Shown one piece after another: positions 24,204-30,504 of a stretch of 30,504 bases of DNA. Each line of letters starts with the position of its first letter. Positions within the stretch are counted from its first letter, which is position 1. The stretch comes from Scybalocola_A sp900557175 (lineage in GTDB: Bacteria > Bacillota > Clostridia > Lachnospirales > Lachnospiraceae). Location of the stretch: positions 1-30,504 of the forward strand of contig CALADH010000015.1 of the NCBI GenBank assembly GCA_937890745.1, written 5' to 3'. A model generated the notes under the pieces. The model searched no databases. It had not been told where the DNA came from and saw nothing but the letters and a program-made list of their open reading frames with translations. The translations under genes and the position numbers were made by a program.

Positions 24204-24212
24204 TGATATAAT
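24204..24212 (+). promoter_or_regulatory. Extended -10 promoter for the lipoprotein and beta-helix genes
   Basis: TGATATAAT: TG at 24204-24205 and a perfect TATAAT at 24207-24212, 66 bases before the lipoprotein start. No clear -35 is spaced correctly, consistent with need for an activator such as the divergent AraC protein. The rest of the 23993-24278 gap is AT-rich and I see no further defined element in it. Confidence 0.6.
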
Positions 24213-24278
24213 TAAATAAAATAATGAAAACAGCACATTTTTTGTGAAAAATAAATAAGGAAGTTTACTTAGGAAATC

Positions 24279-25103
24279 ATGATGAATAAGAAATTAATTA
24301 CAGTAGTAGGAATTGCCCTGTCTATAATGATTACATTTTGTGCCTGTGATTCTTCAATGCAGGAAACACAGGAGGATGATAGTATCGCGGTGACGCAAAT
24401 TGTAACAACCATTTCGGATGAAGAATATCAGTTTTATGAGGAATGTGTTCAAAAAGATTATAAGGATGAATCCGGGCTGCGAGAAAAAACAGAAACATTT
24501 GCAAGAGAGCTTTATGCCCAATATGCACTGGGAGAAAAATATAATCTTTGTAAACCATATTCATTTGAGAGCTTAAAACTGGATATGGCTTCTGAAAATA
24601 AGCAAAGGCAGGCAAAAGCAGATGCGGGTGAAATTATTTATGGACCGTTGGAATATAGTTTGGATGAATATTTAGAGTATACGCGGACAAATCTTAAAAT
24701 AGATATTATAGATTATCTTGCCCAAAAGCAGGATAAGGCTGTGGAAGAAGCTGCAAAAGCTTACTGGAAAGAAAATGAACAGTCGTTTAAAGTTCTTGAA
24801 TCGGTCGAATATAGTGTCAATGGTGAAATAAAAAAGATTGTAAAAGATGAGTTTGCAACATTGGAAAAAACAGAAAGCGAGCTTTTTCTAAGACTATATG
24901 AAGGCGAAGAAGGTGACGAATTTACATTTTCCGGTGAAGAGACTTTGAAAATGAAGATTTTGAAAAAAGATTATGAGGTCGTTGATATTGAAACGGATAA
25001 ACAGATGGTGCTGAAAGAATATATTACCAATGTTTATTATCCAGAGCTTATAAAAAAAGCGATGGAAAGTAGTTTATTACAGTTTGAATTAACTCAAAAA
25101 TAG
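24279..25103 (+). CDS. Putative lipoprotein, SurA-N-like
   Basis: A 274-residue protein with a lipoprotein-type N terminus: MMNKKLITVVGIALSIMITF followed by CAC, with C23 the likely lipidated residue (F-C-A-C is a slightly unusual lipobox). The mature part is helix-rich and highly charged. The segment around AKAYWKENEQSFKVLESVEY resembles the region of SurA/PrsA-type foldases just before a parvulin domain, but no parvulin motif follows. I do not recognise a more specific family. It lies 55 bases upstream of the large wall-anchored protein and should be cotranscribed with it, so a role as a chaperone or secretion factor for that protein is a reasonable inference. A second ATG at 24282 is equally possible as the start; AGGAAA at 24271-24276 serves either. 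Confidence 0.6.
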   Translation: MMNKKLITVVGIALSIMITFCACDSSMQETQEDDSIAVTQIVTTISDEEYQFYEECVQKDYKDESGLREKTETFARELYAQYALGEKYNLCKPYSFESLKLDMASENKQRQAKADAGEIIYGPLEYSLDEYLEYTRTNLKIDIIDYLAQKQDKAVEEAAKAYWKENEQSFKVLESVEYSVNGEIKKIVKDEFATLEKTESELFLRLYEGEEGDEFTFSGEETLKMKILKKDYEVVDIETDKQMVLKEYITNVYYPELIKKAMESSLLQFELTQK

Positions 25104-25158
25104 TATGGAGGATGTACTGTTTTTGATTTAAGAAATAAAAAGAAGGAAGGAAACAATT

Positions 25159-28100
25159 ATGAAAAAAGGTGTTATTAAAAGAGCGCTTGCTTTTGCACTC
25201 GCTGCTGCAATGACAGTAACGATGTTTCCAAATGTGGGAAATAGTCGTGTAATTGAAGCAAAAGCTGCATCAATAGTGACAAATGAAAACCTATTTAAAA
25301 ACCCTACATATGAGGAAGGGGTTGAGTTGGGGGCACATACTGAAGAAACACAGTTTAACAAATTAGGAAACTGGTTTGCATATTCGGAAGGAGAGCAACT
25401 GACAGTACAAAAAGTACAAAATAATGCACATAGCGGTAACTGGGCTGTTTCTCTTAGTGCGGCAAATGATGCTTTGGAGCAGGATGTGTCAGGATTAACA
25501 GTTGGTGCAAACTATAAAGTTTCTGTATGGGCGAAGAATACGAATCCATCTGCTGTCAGAGCATGGTTATGTGTGAAGTGGTACGGTGGAAGCGAACAAA
25601 AAGTATTGCTTAATTCTTCTGAATACAAAAAATACGAGATTCCGTTTACTTATACCGGAGATAATACAGGAAAGAATATGAGAGCTGCCATTTGGGTAGA
25701 AAATGGCGGAGCCGGTAATGTATACGTTGATGACTGGACAATGGAAATTGACAGTGATATTAAAAGCTTAAGTGCCGTAAATGGTGCAATAACAGCAGAG
25801 TACAAAGCAGATTATGCCGGAAATATGTCTGCAGATGATTTTGATATTTCTTATACATCCTCATTAGCACCGGAAGTATCAAAAAAAATTGAAGTTACAA
25901 ATTCAAGTACAGCAGGCAAAGTGTTGACAATCAATTTTGCTGAAATTGAAAAAAGTCCATTAGAACAAAAAATTACAATTACAGCAACATATAAACCTTC
26001 TAAACAGCCATTCATCGTAGACTTTGATTTGGCGGCATCAGGCGAAGGTCTTGTTGAGGCTGTCCTTACTGAAATTCAGGCAGAAAACGGACGTGTCGTT
26101 GCACAGCTTGATGCAGTTCCGACTGTAGCGCCTAAAAAAGAAGATTTTGTTGTTGAATATAAGATTAATGATGGTGAATTTACGCCGGTAAATGTTAAAG
26201 ATTTTGTTTATGACAAAGATGCAAAGAATGTTACAATGACATTTGATAAAATTTCAGGCGCAGCAGATACAAAAAATGTTACTGTTAAAGTAACATACAA
26301 AGATGTAGAAAAAACAGCAGATTTTGTTGTAGAGCTTGGAAATGGCGTAATTTATTATGTTGATGCAACTATGGGACAGGATACAAATAATGGTACAAGT
26401 CCAGAGACAGCATGGAAGTCAATTGACAGAGTAAATCAGGAAGTTTTTCAGCCGGGAGATCAAATTTTGTTTAAGGCGGGTGAAGAATGGACTGGCGCAT
26501 TGAAGCCTCAGGGCTCCGGTGTTGACGGTGCTCCTATTGTAATTGCAAGTTATGGTGAAGGTAAGAAGCCTTTGTTAAAGCCGGGCGCTGACTGGAAAAT
26601 TTCTCATATGAATGTTGCAAACAGAACAATTTGGGGTCCTACAGTAAATAATGTAATTACTTTCCTCAATCAGGAATATTGGGAAGTTAGAGATTTAGAG
26701 CTGTATGATCCGACATATGCTAACAATGCAAGTACAAGAGTATATCGCAGAGGTATTAATGTTTCAGCAGAGGATGCCGGTGATTTACATTATTTTAAAT
26801 TTGATAATTTGACAATTCATGGTTTTAGAGGCCCTAATGATAATGATGGTAAATCATCAGGCGGTATTATTATGACAGTGACAACAAATTTAAATAATCC
26901 GTCTAAGCGTGTGCCTACCGCAGTTCATGATATCAGTGTTACAAACTGCGAATTATATGATTTAGGAAGATCCGGTATTAACTTTATTTCTCCATGGACA
27001 ACAAGACAGGGGGATAAATGGAATAAATACCAGAGCTTTGGTTACAAAGGTTTAGGTGATTGGAAACCGTATGAAAGATTTACATTAACTAATAATATTA
27101 TTCATGATATTGACGGTGACGGAACAATTGTTGATGGATGTAAAGACGTTTTGGTTGCCCATAATACCGTTTATCGTACAGTATTAAATTGCTGGTATGG
27201 CGTTGGCTTATTTAACTGGAATTCAGATAATGTTGTGTTTGAATATAACGAAGTTTATGACGCTTCCCCTGCCGATGCTTTATTAGAGGGCGGTGATGGA
27301 CAGGGTATCGAGATTGATGCGTTAAATCAAAATACAGTTGTACAGTACAATTATCTGCATAATAATGCAGGCGGTGTGTTTATGTGGTGCTGTACACCGG
27401 ATTTAAGAGGATTTAATGGTATTTATCGCTACAATATCAGTCAAAATGACGGAGCAGAGCATGGTGTTATTGACTGGAGACCGGGACATGAAGGCAGTAT
27501 GGCGTATAATAATACGATTTACCTTGATGGCGGCATTGAAAGAGAATGGCTTAAAAATGGATATACCCAAGGAAAGAGCGATGCTAAGTTCTATAATAAT
27601 ATTGTTGTGAATAAAGGTAATATGACACTTGGTGCAGGCTTTAATGAGCGGGAAATCGATTATGAAAGTAATATTTTTGTAGGATTTGATCAAGTTCCTA
27701 CAAACGATAGTACAGTTATTCAGGAAGATCCTATGTTTGTTGCACCGGGTACAGGTGGCAAAGGTATTCATACACTTGAAGGCTATAAGCTTCAGGCTGG
27801 TTCGCCGGCGATAGATGCAGGTGTAAATATTGAAAATAACGGCGGAAAAGACTATTTTGGAACACCATTGACAGATGGAAAGACGGATATCGGTGCTTCA
27901 GAATTTGTTGCTTTGGACAAGTCAGGTTTACAGGCGCTTATTGAGCAGGCCGAAGCTGTTGACAGAGAAAAGTATACAGAAGATACAGTTGCTGTTCTTG
28001 AAGAAAAATTAGCAGCAGCTAAGGAAGTATTAGACAATGCAAAAAATCAGGATGAGATTACAGCAGCTGAAGAAGCTCTGAAAGCAGCGCTTGATAATTT

Positions 28101-28614
28101 AGCTTTAAAGCCACCGGTGCTTGATAAAACACAGCTGGAATCATTGATAGAACAGGCGTCAAAGATAGACACAACAAAATATACAGAAGAAAGTGTGAAA
28201 GCACTGGAAGAAGCGCTGGCATCAGCGAAAAATATATTAGAAACAGCAAAAACTCAGGAAGAAATTGCATCAGCAGAAGCTGGATTAAAATCTGCTATTG
28301 ATGGATTGACAGAAAAACCGGTAGAACCGCAGGAGCCGGAGGAACCACAAAAACCTGAGGAGCCGCAGAAACCTGAGGAACCACAAAAACCTGAGGAGCC
28401 GCAGAACCCTGAGAAACCACAAAATCCAGAGGAACCACAGAAACCGGAGAAGCCACAAAATCCTGAAAAGCCACAAAAACCAAGTGGAAATCAGCCGGGT
28501 AAGAATGATACACCGAAAACAGGTGATGATGCAAAAACGGTACCGGTAGCGTGTGTGTCTCTTGTATCGTTGGGTACAATTATTTTTGTATTAAAGAAAA
28601 AAAGAATGCATTAA
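25159..28614 (+). CDS. Sortase-anchored surface protein with CBM-like, beta-helix and FIVAR domains
   Basis: A 1151-residue exported protein. A signal peptide occupies residues 1-36 (cleavage near EAKAA). A carbohydrate-binding-like jelly-roll (CBM4/9-like, about 40-195, ending VYVDDWTMEI) is followed by two Ig-like modules (about 197-295 and 300-393). Residues 398-917 start with YYVDATMGQDTNNGTSPETA and form a right-handed parallel beta-helix of the pectate-lyase-like type, with repeated N-x-I/V turns such as LTNNIIHDIDGDG and FEYNEVYDASPADA. Two FIVAR helical repeats (about 920-985 and 990-1053) and a proline-rich stalk lead to the sorting signal TPKTG (1118-1122), a hydrophobic helix and KKKRMH. 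The likely job is binding and cleaving, or only binding, a polysaccharide outside the cell. The catalytic residues cannot be assigned from sequence. It is transcribed after the lipoprotein and is the probable effector of the AraC-controlled locus. Confidence 0.88.
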   Translation: MKKGVIKRALAFALAAAMTVTMFPNVGNSRVIEAKAASIVTNENLFKNPTYEEGVELGAHTEETQFNKLGNWFAYSEGEQLTVQKVQNNAHSGNWAVSLSAANDALEQDVSGLTVGANYKVSVWAKNTNPSAVRAWLCVKWYGGSEQKVLLNSSEYKKYEIPFTYTGDNTGKNMRAAIWVENGGAGNVYVDDWTMEIDSDIKSLSAVNGAITAEYKADYAGNMSADDFDISYTSSLAPEVSKKIEVTNSSTAGKVLTINFAEIEKSPLEQKITITATYKPSKQPFIVDFDLAASGEGLVEAVLTEIQAENGRVVAQLDAVPTVAPKKEDFVVEYKINDGEFTPVNVKDFVYDKDAKNVTMTFDKISGAADTKNVTVKVTYKDVEKTADFVVELGNGVIYYVDATMGQDTNNGTSPETAWKSIDRVNQEVFQPGDQILFKAGEEWTGALKPQGSGVDGAPIVIASYGEGKKPLLKPGADWKISHMNVANRTIWGPTVNNVITFLNQEYWEVRDLELYDPTYANNASTRVYRRGINVSAEDAGDLHYFKFDNLTIHGFRGPNDNDGKSSGGIIMTVTTNLNNPSKRVPTAVHDISVTNCELYDLGRSGINFISPWTTRQGDKWNKYQSFGYKGLGDWKPYERFTLTNNIIHDIDGDGTIVDGCKDVLVAHNTVYRTVLNCWYGVGLFNWNSDNVVFEYNEVYDASPADALLEGGDGQGIEIDALNQNTVVQYNYLHNNAGGVFMWCCTPDLRGFNGIYRYNISQNDGAEHGVIDWRPGHEGSMAYNNTIYLDGGIEREWLKNGYTQGKSDAKFYNNIVVNKGNMTLGAGFNEREIDYESNIFVGFDQVPTNDSTVIQEDPMFVAPGTGGKGIHTLEGYKLQAGSPAIDAGVNIENNGGKDYFGTPLTDGKTDIGASEFVALDKSGLQALIEQAEAVDREKYTEDTVAVLEEKLAAAKEVLDNAKNQDEITAAEEALKAALDNLALKPPVLDKTQLESLIEQASKIDTTKYTEESVKALEEALASAKNILETAKTQEEIASAEAGLKSAIDGLTEKPVEPQEPEEPQKPEEPQKPEEPQKPEEPQNPEKPQNPEEPQKPEKPQNPEKPQKPSGNQPGKNDTPKTGDDAKTVPVACVSLVSLGTIIFVLKKKRMH
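28339..28482 (+). repeat. Four 36-bp repeats encoding the proline-rich wall stalk
   Basis: Eight 18-bp units each encode six residues of the PEEPQK type. They group into 36-bp units: the first two (28339-28374 and 28375-28410) differ by a single base, with alternating GAACCACAA and GAGCCGCAG codon choices, and two more diverged copies follow. This is a recently expanded coding repeat. Confidence 0.88.
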
Positions 28615-28691
28615 TCGCATCAAAGGCAGGCTATAGGTCAGACAGTTTCAGCATAGACGGGAATTGTCGGAACCGATAGTCAAAAACAGGG

Positions 28692-28740
28692 AAAGGCTGT
28701 CGCTTTAAACGATTTAAAAATCGTGAAGCGGCAGCCTTTT
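28692..28740. repeat. Long hairpin repeat, copy 1, between convergent genes
   Basis: AAAGGCTG-T-CGCTT (28692-28705) pairs with AAGCG-G-CAGCCTTT (28726-28739) with one T-G wobble; inside it ACGATT (28709-28714) pairs with AATCGT (28719-28724) around a TAAA loop. It ends in TTTT and lies between the plus-strand surface protein and the minus-strand YczE-like gene, so it probably terminates one or both. A near-identical sequence is found at 30407-30451. Confidence 0.88.
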
Positions 28741-28758
28741 GCGCTGTAAAACAAAGGT

Positions 28759-29397
28759 TTATTTATGTGTGACAGTTTTGCTTGTGATTTTGTTATATAG
28801 ATTAATAAAGCTGCCGACAAGAAATGATGAAATAATCGTACCTTCCCGGACACCGCGGAATTTTCCAAAAAGTATAAAGGAGGCAATAATGGCGAGTACA
28901 GTGAGTGTTGTGTCAAATACAATTTCGACATTGCCGTAAGGCTTTTTGGTGCGGTCGGAAAGCGCCTGCACAAAAGCATTTCCGGGTGTGAGAATGAGTT
29001 TTGCGCGGACAGCAAGTGTAATACCGAGAGCCATGACACTGCATCCGAGAACGAGCAATATCAGGGATAGTATATAGTTTGCCGGTTTTACATGCCGGAA
29101 AATATACATAAAAAAGTCAATCAGAAGACTGAAAATGATCGTAATCGGTATTTGCAGAATCTGCAGTTTTGGGAAATCCTTTTTTAGAAGAATGACTTGT
29201 CCTGCAAAAAAAATCATGTTGAAAACAAAGGTGAGTGTTCCGAAGGACGGACTGAATCCAAGGCTCAGTACGAAAGGGAGGCTTGAAATCGGTGAGGTTC
29301 CAAGATAGGCTTTCGTAATCAGTGTAATACCGAGTGCATTAATTAATGTTCCTGCCATAAATAATATAATCCGCCGGGGTAAGTGATGATTCTTCAT
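28759..29397 (-). CDS. YczE/YitT-like integral membrane protein (DUF6198 type)
   Basis: A 212-residue membrane protein with about five to six helices, starting RRIILFMAGTLINALGITLI and KAYLGTSPISSLPFVLSLGF. The GTSPISSLP segment after helix 1 and the later LTPGNAFVQAL segment are characteristic of the YczE/YyaS/YitT group, in which each half begins with a similar helix-plus-Gly/Thr-Ser-Pro turn, suggesting internal duplication. No substrate or reaction is established for this group to my knowledge; transport or a regulatory membrane role is usually assumed. The length is normal. The gene stands alone, convergent with the surface protein and divergent from the 29558 gene. The ATG follows an AGGT-type site on the minus strand, and I did not find a convincing promoter for it. 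Confidence 0.85.
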   Translation of the reverse strand: MKNHHLPRRIILFMAGTLINALGITLITKAYLGTSPISSLPFVLSLGFSPSFGTLTFVFNMIFFAGQVILLKKDFPKLQILQIPITIIFSLLIDFFMYIFRHVKPANYILSLILLVLGCSVMALGITLAVRAKLILTPGNAFVQALSDRTKKPYGNVEIVFDTTLTVLAIIASFILFGKFRGVREGTIISSFLVGSFINLYNKITSKTVTHK

Positions 29398-29557
29398 AAA
29401 GTGTACCTGCCTTTTATCTGAATGGTTTCAAAGTACTTGCGATGACTAAAAAACCTAAAAAATTTTGTATAAATTTGGCGTAAAGTTGAAATTTACATAT
29501 GCACTTGAAATGGCCGGACAGCATAAGATGAAGAAAAGATGATTTTAAGGATTTTAG

Positions 29558-30400
29558 ATGATGTCAGATTCAATTTGTTCAAAACAGGCGGATTATTCCA
29601 AGGTTTCAGGCGACCGTATTCTGCCGTTTATATTTTCTTTAAATATGGAAGATTCAGTGCTTTACCCGACGGAAGGAGAGTATCAGAAGTTTTGTTATGA
29701 TATTGAGGCTGTTGGCGAGGACACTTCAAAATATGCAGATTTGAGTCATTTTCTTTTCGGTATATGTGCAGATATCCGTCAGGAGGATATCGGGAGTATT
29801 ACGGTAATTGTCGATGGAGAGGAAAAAAATGTTGTATGGGGAGAAAATGTTGAAATTAAAACGGATGAGCACCCGGACAATCCGACCGGCTGTAGCGGGC
29901 TTAAGTTTGATTTTGGACTGGATAAAGTTTCAGGTTTTATGAAAGTATGTATCACATTGAAAGAAATTTATCAGATCGGTCCTGTAAACATCTGTCTTTT
30001 CGGTGGCGGAACAACAGCGACGGGGTTATATATATGCGGTCCTGTATGCACCCCGCCAGAGTCCTGTGAGAAAATTTTTTATCAGAAAGAAACCGTCTGT
30101 GTGCCTGTCAAAGTGACGCCTTTTGCAAAATCGGGAACAGCGACGGCTGTCTGCTGCGGAGAACCTGAAGTGCACATGGGTGATCGCTGCTATGGTAATC
30201 AGAGTGCATGTTCCTTTACAATTACACAGAGCCTCTGCGTGCAGATACCGATATCGTTCGGCGCAGCGATTGAAACAGGGGCGGCAACGGTGTCATGCGG
30301 CGGTGCATCGACAGAGCCGTGTGATTGTTCTGATACGCCCCAAGCACCGTCCGTGGCCGTGCAGAACCAAGTGAAAGAACGTCGGTTCTTTAACCGCTAA
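29558..30400 (+). CDS. Uncharacterised cysteine-containing protein with internal duplication
   Basis: A 280-residue protein of unknown function. There is no signal peptide or membrane helix. The N-terminal part (about 1-165) is a beta-rich domain with GICADIRQEDIGSITVIVDG and a final KEIYQIGPVNICLFGGG then GLYICGPVC. The C-terminal part has two related segments: CVPVKVTPFAKSGTATAVCC at residue 181 onward and CVQIPISFGAAIETGAATVS at residue 227 onward, each ending in a C-G-G or C-C-G turn. Fourteen or more cysteines occur, mostly in the second half. Proteins of this kind in sporulating Clostridia make me think of spore coat or other structural envelope components, but this is a guess. ATG 29558 or 29561 can serve as start; AAGGA lies at 29547-29551. 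The C terminus is proline/alanine rich and ends in a basic RRFFNR. Confidence 0.6.
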   Translation: MMSDSICSKQADYSKVSGDRILPFIFSLNMEDSVLYPTEGEYQKFCYDIEAVGEDTSKYADLSHFLFGICADIRQEDIGSITVIVDGEEKNVVWGENVEIKTDEHPDNPTGCSGLKFDFGLDKVSGFMKVCITLKEIYQIGPVNICLFGGGTTATGLYICGPVCTPPESCEKIFYQKETVCVPVKVTPFAKSGTATAVCCGEPEVHMGDRCYGNQSACSFTITQSLCVQIPISFGAAIETGAATVSCGGASTEPCDCSDTPQAPSVAVQNQVKERRFFNR

Positions 30401-30406
30401 AAAAGA

Positions 30407-30451
30407 GGAGCTGTCGCTTTGACGATTGAAAAATCGTAAAGCGGCAGCTTC
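30407..30451. repeat. Long hairpin repeat, copy 2
   Basis: AGCTG-T-CGCTTT (30409-30420) pairs with AAAGCG-G-CAGCT (30438-30449) with one T-G wobble, a bulged G at 30421, and an inner ACGATT/AATCGT stem (30422-30427 with 30432-30437). It begins seven bases after the stop of the 29558 gene but is not followed by a T tract, so terminator function is uncertain. It matches copy 1 at 28692-28740 in almost every stem base, including the T-G wobble. Confidence 0.85.
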
Positions 30452-30504
30452 GAGACCGTTTCAAGTTTTGTGTAAACTATAAAAACTGATATAAGATTTG
30501 TGAA

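Noticed and set aside
28339..28482. Regular repeats considered as a CRISPR array
   Set aside because: The units are directly adjacent without unique spacers and are in frame inside a coding sequence.
28285..28579. Two minus-strand hydrophobic or valine/proline-rich frames opposite the stalk repeats
   Set aside because: The apparent FLWFLRLLRF-type repeats are the reverse reading of the PEEPQK-coding repeats.
29510..29550. Possible sporulation sigma (SigK-like) promoter, CATAAGATGA preceded by an AC at about 17 bases
   Set aside because: Match is too loose; the -35 part is only two bases and the idea rests mainly on the spore-coat guess for the gene.

Overview
The window looks like chromosome of a low- to mid-GC Gram-positive anaerobe of the class Clostridia, most probably a gut-type member of the Lachnospiraceae. 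The basis is the purine-rich GGAGG-type ribosome binding sites, the sigma-A-like promoters, the protein families present (YesM/YesN two-component pair, CUT1 sugar importer with a GH2 beta-galactosidase, FIVAR-containing sortase-anchored surface protein, SfsA, YaaA, PcrA) and the CxGG- and PKTGD-style surface signals. This is inference from gene content; no rRNA or other species marker is in the window. I saw no tRNA, rRNA, CRISPR array, intact IS element or prophage.

Layout. 87-1376: an M18 aminopeptidase. 1377-1816: a gap holding the C-terminal remnant of an Rpn-type nuclease and a good promoter. 1817-5138: a tight four-gene run (metallo-beta-lactamase-fold hydrolase, M42 peptidase, HAD phosphatase, YaaA) closed by a terminator. 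5251-6890: an ECF-type sigma factor overlapping a membrane anti-sigma-like regulator. 7082-16578: a galactoside uptake and hydrolysis operon: lipoprotein solute binder, two CUT1 permeases, GH2 beta-galactosidase, YesN-type response regulator and YesM-type histidine kinase. No importer ATPase is encoded, so a shared MsmK/UgpC-like ATPase elsewhere is implied. 16647-18207 (minus): an SsuC/SsuB-like permease and ATPase pair without a binding protein. 18208-18562: a highly structured non-coding gap. 18563-22987: a SurA-N-like membrane protein, SfsA, PcrA and a small acidic-tailed membrane protein.

23102-28614 is the most accessory-looking part: an AraC regulator on the minus strand, divergent from a lipoprotein and a 1151-residue wall-anchored protein with a carbohydrate-binding-like module, Ig-like modules, a right-handed parallel beta-helix, two FIVAR repeats, a proline-rich stalk and a TPKTG sorting signal. 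I read this as a surface glycan recognition or depolymerisation locus; the substrate is unknown. 28759-29397 (minus) is a YczE/YitT-like membrane protein, and 29558-30400 is an unrecognised cysteine-containing protein with an internal duplication.

The most unusual non-coding signals are a pair of near-identical long hairpins (28692-28740 and 30407-30451), an 18-bp perfect stem abutting a terminator (23023-23063), and a large inverted repeat overlapping a duplicated promoter element (18253-18306). I did not find clear evidence of a wholly new defence or mobile system; the best candidates for new biology are the surface beta-helix locus, the terminal cysteine-containing protein and these repeat hairpins.
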